Source: Cornus controversa
Lineage: Eukaryota; Streptophyta; Magnoliopsida; Cornales; Cornaceae
NCBI GenBank assembly: GCA_026545225.1
Contig: CM048845.1
Coordinates: 93,560,533 to 93,624,532 of the forward strand
Direction of reading: 5' to 3'
Length of the DNA: 64,000 nucleotides
In this document: in pieces, positions 11,325-23,031 of the stretch
How positions within the stretch are numbered: the stretch's first letter is position 1
Layout: each line of letters opens with the position of its first letter
The notes under the pieces: model-generated
What the model was told of the DNA's origin: nothing
What the model saw: only the letters and a program-made list of their open reading frames with translations
The model's database searches: none
Position numbers and translations under genes: made by a program

Positions 11325-13056
11325 AGCAGCAAATAGCTTCATCCATCAAAGCTTTCATTTTTGCATACGGACAACCTTCAAAATGCATTAACTTTCAAGC
11401 ATTTACATAGACACAATCACTCAGCAATTAGAGAGTGGATTCAAAAGAAACACGTATAAGTGTACAAGTGTTATATTAATGCCCTTGTCCAAGTGAGGAG
11501 CCCAAATTAACTCCTCCACGGTCTCCACCTCATGCACTGGAGAGTGGGACCCACATAAACCCTTCGCCATCAAGTGGAGGAGATAGAAAATTTTAATTGA
11601 CCTAAAAATAATTATTCTGATACATAAGATTTCGTATACCTATATATAATATGCATATATGTGTGTGTGAGAGAGAGCTAAGGGGTTATTAGTTACAGGT
11701 CTAATCCACTCTTTGTATGTCCTGAATTAATTAATATACTTGATAATTGTAACCTCTGTTTAATTTGGGAAAATATATTGGGAGAAGTTATTCATTGCGT
11801 CCGGTGCATGATATCTCTCTGTATTTTAGAAAATTGTTTTGGAAAAAAATATTCGTTGTGTTCGACACATCGTATATTAAGCGCATCTGAACCGTCTGTG
11901 CACTACACGCATTGTGGACTACACTTGATAATTGTAGTCTCTGTGTACTTTACGAAAATATATTAGGAGAAAATATTTGTTGCTCCTGGCTCACCATGCA
12001 CTGGGTAAATCGAAACCGTTGGTGTGCTACAAGGTCCTTCCAAATAGGCTCGGTGCATGTGTTCTAGACACACTAAATATATATTCATATATTGGATGCG
12101 TTCCACAAACTGCGCACCAGACACATTTCAACTGTACATATACTATACGTACTCGCACGCATAGTGAATGAAGGACTCAGATACTTGTACTTTAGGCAAT
12201 GGGTTGTGTTTTTGAACGTTTAAGAGTGGGGTCTTGAAGGTAAAAATAAATGAGAATTGAGAAGGTAAAATCAATAGAGGAAGATCTGTACTTTGTATCT
12301 ACCCAAAAAAAAAACAAAAATGTGTACTTGGCTTGGGTCTTTGGCAGTAAGAGTACTGATCAGTATTTGTATAACAAACTGTATTGACATTCATATATTT
12401 TGGATCAAATAATTTCCATTAACCTTCATGTGGAAGTTGCATTACCTCACATGCATTAAGATAATTTAAGTGGTCATTTTGTATTTTGTCTTGGACCTAC
12501 TCTCAAGTTGTTTATTCACTCATTTTGCATTAGTGAGATGTGCAGCCAATTTACATGTGCTTGTTGATGTAAGCATACTTATTTAATAATATATTGTAAA
12601 GACTAAGCAAATGTTATTGACCACAGTTGCATATGCTAATACTATAAGTCGCCAAATTGAATGATTTCTGAGTTACTCATGTTGGTTGGACTGGATTACA
12701 CGATTTAGGACTATCAAATCTCAAAGAAGGAAGAAAAAAATAATAATAATAAAAAAGAAAGAGAAAGAGGATAAATTTTCCAATGAACCCACCATACTTC
12801 TTTTTATATATATATATATATATATATACACACCAAAGATTGTATCTTTAGGTAGGCCATCACATACTAATTAAAAAAAATGATAAATATCAATCACACT
12901 CTCTCAAGATTTGATATATTATTAAACGTCTATAATTTTGTATAATTTCGTCACCTTGCGTGTCCTAATTGTCCGTGGTTATTACATGAATTTTAATATA
13001 AAAATATTAAAATAAGAAAATGACAAAATTGTCCCCTCCCACTTTTTTCTCTCTCA
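10024..13056. other. Intergenic, no gene; local duplications and microsatellites
   Basis: About 3 kb without a convincing gene. Visible items are a (TA)n run (11287-11322) and a second TA run (about 12806-12828). There is also an imperfect direct repeat of about 185-bp period (near 11740 and 11926, sharing CTTGATAATTGTA and later AAAATATATT.GGAGAA). The segment at 11100-11250 is less AT-rich but its frames match nothing I know. Confidence 0.5.
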
Positions 13057-13075
13057 TCTCATCTCTTCCTCTAAC

Positions 13076-13138
13076 CACAGCCACCGACAACCACAATCAC
13101 AGCCACCGCCACCGCCACCGCCACCGCCACCGCCACGC
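13076..13138. repeat. (CCACCG)n-type trinucleotide repeat
   Basis: Starts as imperfect CCACAG/CCACAA triplets and becomes a clean run of alternating CCA and CCG codon-like triplets. No supporting frame continues on either side. Confidence 0.85.
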
Positions 13139-13506
13139 TCTTAATCACAAAAAATTTATCTCATTTTAGTTGTATATATATATGTAAATCCAAAATCATT
13201 GTTGACCCTTAAATTTAGCAGAACCTCAACTCGGGATCGCAAACAGGAGGAGGAGAGAGAGAGAGAGTGCCATGGTTCACTGAAAGATGAGAAGTTCCTA
13301 TTACACATAACATCTCAGAAGGCTCTGAAGTTCAGCACAACTTTACTCAATCTTAAAGTTTGAATTCATTCAATCAACTGATACAATTTTAATAGTCGGA
13401 GAATATTGAAAGGTACAGAGGTATAAGAGAACTATGATCTATAATATGTCTCTAAAGAACAAATACCATATCATACCCACACAGGCACAGGCCCCCACAC
13501 ACTACT

Positions 13507-13690
13507 TCAGCTACCTATGTTGGTTACTGGACCTCTAAACCAATGCCTAGCTCTCAAGATCCAAGAAGCAACAGTAAGAAATAATAGTCCGCCGACTGCA
13601 ACAGGGTATAATTGAAGGTCTGATCAGTTATTGGGTAGGATACAGGTACAGAGAAGGGCACTGACATTGACGACCCAAATGACCAAAGTA
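13507..13690 (-). pseudogene. Amino-acid permease (BAT1/GABA-permease type), C-terminal remnant
   Basis: On the minus strand the sequence gives VPFSVPVSYPITDQTFNYT and then, one frame over, VAVGGLLFLTVASWIL, RARHWFRGPVTNIGS and a stop. This is the C-terminal end of plant bidirectional amino-acid transporter/GABA permease proteins: the last membrane segment and its R.HWF.GP tail. A single-base loss inside the NYTP codon run breaks the frame. The family protein is about 500 residues and only about 60 remain. A (CT)n run (about 13697-13736) lies directly upstream. It is a dead fragment of a host gene. Confidence 0.75.
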
Positions 13691-13704
13691 ACCTGAGCAC
13701 CAAA

Positions 13705-13738
<34 letters not shown>

Positions 13739-13739
13739 T

Positions 13740-14176
13740 GATCGACGGCTCAGTGTAAACCTCAGCCACCACGCTAGACCTCAGCCGTTCATTGGGTAAG
13801 AATTAAGCCTTGTCCTCTAGTACCCAGGCGTGGTGTTGAATTCTAAGTTGCTTAGCCCCTCTCTCTCTCTCTACATTATTTTCCTCTGTAAATCTCTATG
13901 CAAATTCTCCATTATCATTTGGAGAATCTACAGTTGTCTAACAAATATTCACATTGCTTTCGATACCCATTCCATGATTTCCATCATATTCAACTCTCAT
14001 TTAATGGTAATGTCCTCTATCTCTAGCTATATATATATATATATATATATACTCCCTCTCTCTAAATCATGATTATATTCTCCTAAATCTCTGCATAACA
14101 ATTCTGGGTTTCTCTAATAGGACACGATGCTTGTTCCTCCATGGCTATTAGAACCATTGTTAAACACAGCTTCTAG
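13740..14176. other. Intergenic, CT- and TA-rich, no gene seen
   Basis: Contains short (CT)n and (TA)n runs (13859-13872, 14028-14050) and no recognisable coding sequence. Confidence 0.55.
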
Positions 14177-14185
14177 TAATACACA

Positions 14186-15025
14186 GGTGAAAGTGAATTA
14201 AATTTTTTGTACTTTTAAAGAGTTGCAAAATACTCCTTGTGTTATTTTTGGGTGCAAATAATTTTTTTAGTTTTTAAATAGTTGCAAAATATCTTTTTAG
14301 ACAAAATATACTTTTCTATAACTATTTTACCTTTTATATAAAAAATAAATAAAAATAGAGAAAAGAGGATTTTTTTTACCTTAATAAAAAAATGAGCTTT
14401 TTTTGAAAAAAAAAACTAAAAAGAGGAAATTGTTTCCGAAAATTATTTTTTTTTAAAAAGTTATTTTCAGAATTTTTTTGTTTTTAGAAATTCCCTCTCT
14501 TTCTAATGGAAAAAAATTTCAAAAACAATTCCGGAAAACAAAAAAAAATCCAGAACAATAAGTTTTCGGGAAAAAGAACTAAAAATAAAGAGAGGGAATT
14601 GTTTCCGAAAACTAAGAAATTTCTGAATTTTTTTTTTTTGAAAAATTTTTCTATTAGAAATAGAGGGAATTTCTAAAAATAAAAAAATTCAGAAAATAAG
14701 TTTTGAAAAAAAAAAATAGCTTTCAGAAACAATTCCCTCTCTTTATTTTCTATTTTTATTTTTTTTTTTCAAAATTTTTTCCCGGAAAAAGCTCCTCATT
14801 TTTTATTAAGGTAAAAAAAAATAATATAAAAAATCTCTTTTCTCTCTTTTTATTTTATTTTTTATAAACATATAAAGGGTAAAATAGTCATAGAAAAGTA
14901 TATTTTGTCTAAGAGGGGTATTTTGCAACTATTTGAAAGTTAAGAGGATTATTTGCACCTAAAAATAGTACAGGGGATATTTTGCACCTCTTTAAAAGCA
15001 CAGGAGAATTTACTGCACTTTGGCC
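14186..15025. mobile_element. 840-bp fold-back element, Mutator-type
   Basis: The two halves are inverted copies of each other along almost the whole length. The left starts GGTGAAAGTGAATTAAA; the right end's complement reads GGCCAAAGTGCAGTAAA. Both arms continue through TTTAAAGAGGTGCAAAATA-like blocks. Flanks TAATACACA and TAATATATA (14177-14185, 15026-15034) match at 7 of 9 positions, a decayed 9-bp TSD. The centre holds nested smaller palindromes built from AAATTCCCTCTCTTT and its complement. No protein is encoded. A transcript would form a very long hairpin. Confidence 0.75.
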
Positions 15026-15034
15026 TAATATATA

Positions 15035-16204
15035 ATATAGTTATATAAACATATAACAACCATATAATATATGTACACCTTTATAAGGTGGAGAAGAGAG
15101 TATAAGTTTGGGGCATAAGGTTATTTTGGTTGAGTAATATTAGTTACAAATGGTTAGTTTGGTAAATTCAACATTTAAAAAGTTGACTTCACAAGTCAAG
15201 GGGCAAACATGTCATTTTACTGTAAAAAAAAGTGCATTGATGTGCTTTTAACAGGAGGGTGTGTTAGTAACATACAGAAAAAACTTCAGAAGATGTTTGT
15301 GAAAGAATTTTACAAAATTATAATCGGGTGACAATACATCAAATTTCAAAAATTATTAACGACATTTACCTGAGAAAAGTACTCTCTTTTATGCATGTGT
15401 CTACTCCTTCACCTAAATAAGTTAGAAGCAAGAAAAATTAGAAGGCATATATATATATATATATATATATGGGCAGTGTGGGGGCTTGGCATTAAATTAT
15501 TGTTGAAACCAATATGGTTTATAAAATAATTGTGGATGTGTATCATTGGGTGTTTCTTTTTCACTTTTTCTGAATCCTGCATATGCTACACGTGATTTTC
15601 CTCAATGATATTTTGTCTCCTTTTGTTATTTTATCAACTCTAAACTCTTCCACCAATCTGTCCAATATTGTGATTTATTTATTTATTTTTAAAAAAGTTT
15701 ATTCTCCAATGCATGTCTCGTCTAAGATGGATGACTGGAAAAAAATTAAAGTCCAGTGACAAATCTAATTTTACTCAATCTCTTAAAGTAGAAGCCAGAA
15801 GTTGACGGCTCAGTTCTTGCAGAGGTATCTGGGTGGAGAGTGACAATTTGTATTTTCGTGTTTGAGTCAAATTATCAATATTTTACTTAACAATTCAATT
15901 TTAATTTAATTTATTTAATAATTATATTAAAAATTTTCAATATTAACATAACTCATTTATTAAACGTATTACAAGTATTGACTCGTGTAATTCATTTAAT
16001 AAATATGTCCTATAATGACACTACTCGTTTAATAATTTTTTTAATCTCTTAACTTATATAATATAAGTTTCTCTATTTCTAAAAATCTCTCTTAAGATCA
16101 TACAAAAAATAAGATACATAAAACCTAAAATCAAACTATATTATAAAATTTGTATGTATATATAAATTCCAAAAACATACTAAAGTGTATTTCATCGAGC
16201 TTCT
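15035..16204. other. Intergenic, no gene seen
   Basis: AT-rich sequence with a (TA)n run at about 15447-15470. No coding frame, RNA or bordered repeat could be supported. Confidence 0.6.
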
Positions 16205-16260
16205 CTCTAAGACAATGTCTCGATTGTTATGCATTTTGTGCAGGTCAGAACTTACTCGAT

Positions 16261-16295
<35 letters not shown>

Positions 16296-16612
16296 AGCCA
16301 CCGTACACCTGGGTTTCGGTCACCTGCTCCCCTGTTATCAGCTCACCAACTTTCTTGACCTTCCAGCACTGGGCAGGCATCAACCCCCATGCATGGTCTT
16401 ACGACTTTGCAGAGATTTGTGCTTTTGGTAAACAGTCGTCCGAGCCTTGTCAATGCGACTCCCTTTGTGAGATGTCTTTAGGGTGATCTCATAGTTCCTA
16501 CGAGATGGAGATGATGGGGCCGGTCCATGGATTTTTTTTCTTTTTGTCGTATTTCGCTCAAATGTTGAAGGGAGATAGTGCATCAAGCTATTCGCAAGAG
16601 TCAACTTGATAT
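16205..16612 (-). pseudogene. Plastid DNA insertion (NUPT): rrn23 fragment joined to trnA-UGC intron fragment
   Basis: Read on the minus strand, about 16612-16475 matches the plastid trnA-UGC group II intron (landmarks GCTTGATGCACTATCTCCC, TCCATGGACCG, GGAACTA.GAGATCACC). About 16474-16205 matches the plastid 23S rRNA (landmarks GGTAGCGAAATTCCTT, ATAACGGTCCTAAGG, CCCAGTGCTGG). The two pieces keep the plastid order and orientation, but the 3' part of the trnA region and most of rrn23 between them are missing. Against my recollection of the plastid sequence, most differences are C-to-T or G-to-A, the decay pattern of methylated nuclear organelle DNA. It is non-functional. Confidence 0.85.
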
Positions 16613-17663
16613 TCAACAACTGAGAAGATATCATAACAATCTCATCATTGCAATTTATGCTTATATTAGTCCTCTAAATAATCAAATAGATTACAAACAA
16701 TTGTAATATATATAACTATGTGTATATAAATTTGAATAAAATTAGAATACATGAACAACTTATGTTAGTGATTGTGTCACGTGTTAGACAGCTTTGATTC
16801 AAAGCCAACACAATTTTTACATATCGTGTTTGTGTTGACCATTTATTAAATATGTCAATTTACTTTAAATTCAAATTCACTTAACTCGTATCGTGTACAA
16901 TTTTGTTACTTCTAACTAGATGTGAGAGTTTTCTTGTCAAGGAAAAAAACTACTAACTTTTTTATTTTTTATTTTTGCACAAAGTGACTCAAGTTCAAAA
17001 TATGATTCTTCCATGGCTGAAGTTGTATAATAGGGTTCCCAAATCCTAAATTTTCTGGTAGCCCACCTGCTGAGAGAGAGAGAGAGGACCTTAACTAAAC
17101 CCCCCCATTGACCTGTGAAACAGGTAGTTGAAAAGTCCAGCTCTTCAACATATAATACTTGTCATAATCAAATGGTTTCTTTACGTGTCAGTTGCTAATT
17201 ATTAAATGTTGCATTTTATTGATTAATGTTACTTTCAGCTTATTAAACATGTAATCACACAAATTGTGGCTTGATTGGTAGAAAAGAAAAAGAAAAAGAA
17301 AAAGAAAAAGAAAAAGAAAAAGAAAACGGCAACCCTTAAGATTAGGCTGCAGCATTTTAGAAAAATGAAGTAAAGAAAAAAGGGGATAAAATTAATGACA
17401 CACACTTTTATTCTTTGTCGCTAGGTGCTCAGATTGCGCCAGATTCCTTCCCAGTTGAATGAGAACCTGAATATATATGTCCACTTCATAAATATCGCAA
17501 ATTAAATTCTATTTCAACTTATTATTAGTTAACGACTTCATGGATTGATTAATCCAATTTTCTTTGGTGTGAAAATCTGTGACGACATCCCTTGGTTCAC
17601 GCCTCTTCTTACGGTGTATTTTTAAATTTAATGCAATGTCACTAAAATATTGTATATAAACAA

Positions 17664-17714
<51 letters not shown>

Positions 17715-18000
17715 GTTGCTGATGGTTTTAGGTATGACATTATTCGACCTTAAAAGAGGTTATGATGTCAATGTCATTAACGTCCATTAGGGAGGAGTTA
17801 GAGACTTGAGAACTAATATAAGTCCAATTGAGACCAAATACGCACAATAATAGGTATTTATGTTGGATGGACTATTTAAAAATGCATGAAATATTCCTCT
17901 CTAACACAAAACTTTCCTAACCTCAGAACCGTTATTGTCAAAAAAAAAAATTAATTCTGTGCAAAATCACAATAATCCCGATGAATGTATCTAGGATCAT
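16613..18000. other. Intergenic, no gene; two simple repeats
   Basis: Holds a pure (GAAAAA)n run (about 17284-17326) and a (TA)n run (17666-17712). No gene-like sequence. Confidence 0.6.
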
Positions 18001-18009
18001 ACTTAAATT

Positions 18010-18290
18010 GGACAATACTTACCTACTGACCGGTGTGTAGGTGAGCCCACCTGACTACTGATGTGTTCCAATAAAAATTGAATACATCAGCTTTAATTAT
18101 AAAATTAAATTTAAAATGTAATAATAAGTATAATAAAGGAGGTTTAAAATACAATAAATAAGTATAATAAATAAGATTGATCTCATTTATTATATTTATT
18201 TATTACATTTTAAAACTTCATTTTTTATTGGAACACATTAGTTGTCAGAAGGGCTCACCTACATACGGGGTGAGTAGGTAAGTATTGTCC
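18010..18290. mobile_element. Mutator-type MITE, family C, 281 bp
   Basis: Ends GGACAATACTTACCTACT and AGTAGGTAAGTATTGTCC are near-perfect inverted repeats, extended by a second inverted block (ATGTGTTCCAATAAAAA-like). Flanks ACTTAAATT (18001-18009) and ACTTAAATT (18291-18299) are identical, a perfect 9-bp TSD. It is non-coding. The same terminal sequence occurs in the 60-bp insertion at 6273. Confidence 0.9.
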
Positions 18291-18299
18291 ACTTAAATT

Positions 18300-19834
18300 T
18301 GTCGGCAGTAAACTTTGGAGTATTGCATACATGTCGATTTTACCCCCATACACTTCTTTCTGTAAAATAACAAAGTCTAGTCTATCTCAATTCTTCTCTC
18401 TCTACAATTCTATTGTTTTTTCATGCGTGTTACACATTTGGTTGGGCATGCTATTCGCATGAATTTATTTACGGTAAATTATTATATTTTTATACCTAAA
18501 CCTCTTCTAATATGTTCATTTTGCTTTAAAATGATTTTTTTTATTATTTTACTCTAAAAATAAATAAATAAATAATATCATTATTTAACCATGCGGACTT
18601 ATTTCTGGATTTAAGAGTGAGATAAAATCATTGTTAAATACATGTATGCATCTAGGCAAGTACCGAGTTCATTTAACAAGAGAAAAGAATTGAAAATTAA
18701 TGTATTATTAGAGTTTGTTTGGAAATAGAACGCCATATAGAACAAACAAATGAAGGAAAATGTCACAAAAAGAAATTGTAATTATTATTAATTATATTAA
18801 TTTTATTTCTTTTCTTTTCTCTTGTTCTTGACTAGATTTGGATAAAACCTTAATGATATATAAAAAGTTGAGTTAGATGCATTTTTAACCTAAATTACAT
18901 AATGTTTCTCTGGGGGCTTTGAGTGTGATGCCGCTCTGCGTTTTGCGCAGGCTTTGTACTACGTTACAAAAAAAAAAAATTAAAATTTTTTTGTCGCACT
19001 CATTTTATGTGACTTAGATTTTAATCCTATGATGTACAATTTTGTATAGTATTTATACACGTCCTTTTACTACTTCCCAAAAAATCACATTGAAATTAAA
19101 CGGCATTAAATAGAATCCCATCATAGTTGTAAAATCTCTTACACTTCCAACTGTACTCTTTTTGCATTTTGATGTGCATATATTTATATATAACACGTGA
19201 ATGTCACATTCTTATTATATACCGATCTAGTGTACCGTAAGCATCTTATCCAGCAATCGGCATCCCCAGATCCAATAGTTTTCTGTTCTTCCGTAGCGTG
19301 GCCATGTTCTACCATGGTCCACGCCATTGTAACAACTTTAGGAACATGAATTTGATATATGTTTCTCTTTGTCTGGGTTTGTCATGACGGAACATGAACA
19401 TGAACATGAACATGAACACAAGATAAAAGTACGATATCATATGAATACAATAATATAAAAAAATTTAAAAAAAAAATAAAACACGAATATGGGAGAATAC
19501 AACTATAAAATAATATATTAATAAATATTAATTACTCAAAAAAATAATATATTACAAAAATACTTTAACTCATCAACCAGACTTATTTAATTATTTACGT
19601 ATATTTAGTTTAAATTTTTAATAATAATTTAATAATATATAATTTTTTTTCAAAATATTTGTTTAAAATAAATATCAGAACACTTTCAAAAAAAATATCT
19701 TACTGCACATTCAATGAAATGACCGTACTTTATTTTATTTTCTAAATAAAGCAAAATAGTGAGATTTACATTTTAGACAGTCCACCATTTTCTCGGTAGA
19801 CTGTCGGTGGTCGAATAACGTTGAAAGTATATGC
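18300..19834. other. Intergenic, upstream of the MSR-like gene
   Basis: AT-rich, with a short (GAACAT)n run at about 19389-19417. The less AT-rich stretch at 19240-19340 has no recognisable frame. No gene or bounded element is seen. Confidence 0.55.
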
Positions 19835-19912
19835 GCTCTCTCTCTCTCTCTCTCATTCAGCTTAATCTCCATTTCAGCTAACCATTTAACTTCTCTCTAT
19901 ATTATATATATA
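19835..19912 (+). promoter_or_regulatory. Probable core promoter of the MSR-like gene
   Basis: A pyrimidine (CT)n tract (19835-19854) is followed by a TATA-like stretch (about 19903-19912), 285 bp before the ATG at 20197. CT tracts at this position are common in plant core promoters and leaders. The leader would then be about 250 nt and purine-rich (GAGAGA). The exact start site cannot be told from sequence. Confidence 0.4.
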
Positions 19913-20196
19913 CTCACAGACACATACCAAACAATGAAGAAAATGCTTTAACTTTCTGTCTCTAATAAAACCAGTAAAACAAGGTCCCTGGTTGTTCCAA
20001 ATCCTTTTCTTTCTCGTGTGGCTATAATCATTCTTTGATTTTCTAGAGAGAGAGAGTTCATTATTAGAGAGAGAGGAGAAGGGGAACTCAGTGTTAGAGA
20101 GAGAGATAGAGGGAGTTGTGTATTTGGTGGAGTAAGACTGTCTAGCGAGAGAGACTAAGAGGGGATCAGTGTTAGATTTGTGGTTGATCTGAAGAA

Positions 20197-22991
20197 ATGG
20201 CGGTGGATCCGAGGCAGGTGTTGGCTGGTTTCTTGACGCTGACAATGTTTGCAATGCTGGGGAACATGATCAAGAGAGACCATTTTGATTCTGTTGATGT
20301 AAATCACAACTCACTATTTTTATCAGATTCACTTCCAATATCAGTATTTGTTCTTTAATTTCAATTGGATTCATCTTTATATGTTGTGTAATTTTCAAGT
20401 GAACCTAATTATCTTTTCCCTGTAATCTGTTTGTGCTGCGTTTTCAGAAATTTATACTCTTGTCACTTCCATTTAGTCACTCACTCTCTCTCTCTCTCTA
20501 TATAGTGTGTGTGTATAATTGGACTTCATTGTAGTATATACTGTATAATGTATATAGATCTTTTGATCTATTTGTGTATATTAATTTGTCTGATGATCAA
20601 ATTCATATACCTGGCTGCTGAGAAATTGTGAGAAACAGACCAAATATTCAATGCTTACAGCATCCTGTATAAGCTTCTTATAAAGATTCCAAGTTTTCCT
20701 TTCCTTTCATATGGTATTATGTTAATTGGAATATGCATTTAATGTATAAATTTTTGTACTTATTACCATATGCAGTTGATGGGAGAGAAATCATGTGCCC
20801 TTTCATTTTGTTTAACTTCAAAAGAAATCATAGTTTCATGAATATCTACTGTCAATTTGCATGATTCTTATTTGTTTTTTTTTTTTTTTTGTTTTTCACT
20901 CTTTTTTCCCCATCTTGAAGGTTAATCATTCTGATGGACCAAATCTTCGTTATGATGATGTGAAGACTTCAGAGCACAGCCTTGGTACACTTCCTAAAGG
21001 GAGCAACGGGCCTTGGAAAGAAGATGGCCTAGACCTAAAACCTTGTTGGACCAAGCCAGCTTTGGGTAAATTGGCTCGAGTCATTTGATCGTGGAGTTAC
21101 TAGAAAATTCCATTTTAATTTGATCTTCATATTTTCTTATTTCGCTAACAGATGATTCACAACAATCGGAAGGGTTCGTTACCTTCTCATTGACTAATGG
21201 CCCTGAATATCATGTCTCACAGGTATCCTAATTAATCATATGAGTTTCTATCAAGTAAATTCCTATTTCTTGTGAGAACTTTATATATGCTGTTTAAGTG
21301 AGGCTGCTGCTGGAAGTTGTTTTGATAAATTTCTCAATAGTACATTTTTCTCCAAAATTCTTTTGTAACAACTGATTAGTTGATGGTCAGCGTAGTAATT
21401 TAGTAATTTGTATAACACAATCTTACTTTAATAAGCTTATTTTATGGGTTTCATCTCATGGAACTGCGACCCATGACCACTTCCTTGTAACAGGCATCCA
21501 TGTGCCCTGTCCATTAGCATCTATCAGATTAGTGGAGTTCTAGCAAATTTAACTTTTATATTGACACCCATTCACGAGGATAAGAAACTGTAGCAGATGC
21601 TTCCTTGGAGAGCTCTGATGGTAAAGTGAACCTATGTTAATGATCCTATCACTTTGTCTTGCACACTTTAACTTTACCATGAAGGCAAAACTTAAGAATT
21701 CTTTTTGGCATCAAGAAAATGTCACAAATTTCTTTGTGAAGATTTGACATAATATAAAATCCTCCAAATTATAGTAAGGCCAATGCTTCACTTTCCAGTC
21801 AAGTTTCCCTCAAACTTAACTTGGTCTACATGATCCCCTCTTTTTTCGTTCAGAAAGTTTGCTATTTGTTTGCAATTTTTTTTTAATCTTAAATTCCATT
21901 TGCAGTCAATTTCACCTTTCTAGAATATAGTGAACTACATCATAATCATATTTTTATTTCTGCCACACCTGATCTTTAAACATGGCGCTTATTAGTGTCT
22001 AATGCTCCCTCTACTGAGCCAGAGGGAAAATCCCACCTCCTCCTTGCTTTCTTTATCTTTCCCTTTACCTTCCTCTCCTACCAAACCATGGAAACCATAT
22101 CCTTCCCTCCCCTTCTCCTTACTCCCACTCTTCCATTCTACCAAAAGGACCATAAGTAAGAAGTTAGAATTTGGGGTGTTCCTCTCCTAAGAACGGAGCT
22201 TCTGAAAACTTGTCTTTTGTGAAACTTCTTTTGCAAGGATTTGGTATTTGTTTGATCACCACAATTTCCAAGAGATTAATAGTGTACTGTTGAGTCTAAA
22301 AAATGCTGCCCCCTACCTTTTGCTCATCTTGAATATTGTTTCAGTGCATTGGTTTCATTGTGTTTGTGTTCATTCTGCACTTCATTGCCCTAAAAGTTCC
22401 ACCAAAAGGTGTGGCTAACCAATAGTTCTGTACTTCCCACTTACCCGTAAACCTTAATTAAGTAGCATCAGTCTGAAAGCTTTTTCCAATCCTAATGTCT
22501 GCAAAAGCTTTATTTATGTATTGATATTTGCAAAAGAAATTTGAACTCCTTCCACATTGAGTCAATATTTATGAAGAAAATTGTTTGTTCTCCTGAGTTC
22601 CACCAAATCCTATTTTGACGATTCTCGGTTCCATTACTTCAATCAATCTTCTAACGCTTGCATCGAAATTAATTGAGTTCTTGGTTCAATAGTTATACAA
22701 CTTATACCCATCATTAGTTTGTGAATTTTTCAAACTTTTTCTTCGTTTAAGTAGAAATGGTTAATTGGGTTCCTACAAAATCATTTGTACAGGTGACTAA
22801 TGGTCAATATGACTGCTAGTTAATCCATGCTTAGAGGCGATTAAGGACTTGGTCTTGCTTACAATGATTTGTTGATTACCCCTAGCTTAAGTAGAAAGGA
22901 AACAATGAGAGAGAGAGAGAGAGTTATTTCAGGGCTGCATGGAACATATACTCAAAATGCTCCTTATATTCTGCTATGAAACACATCCTTA

Positions 22992-23031
<40 letters not shown>

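Noticed and set aside
11064-11336. Frames on both strands around 11.1-11.3 kb
   Set aside because: Much of their length is translated (TA)n repeat, and the rest matches nothing known.
16205-16474. Active 23S rRNA gene
   Set aside because: Only about 270 bp of the 2.8-kb gene, with many transitions and a nuclear AT-rich context; it is a plastid insertion.
17284-17326. CRISPR-like or telomere-like array
   Set aside because: It is a plain GAAAAA hexamer microsatellite without spacers; nothing in the window resembles a CRISPR array.
19886-20254. 122-residue minus frame over the MSR leader and first exon
   Set aside because: It is the antisense shadow of a purine-rich 5' leader and exon 1, with low-complexity serine content.
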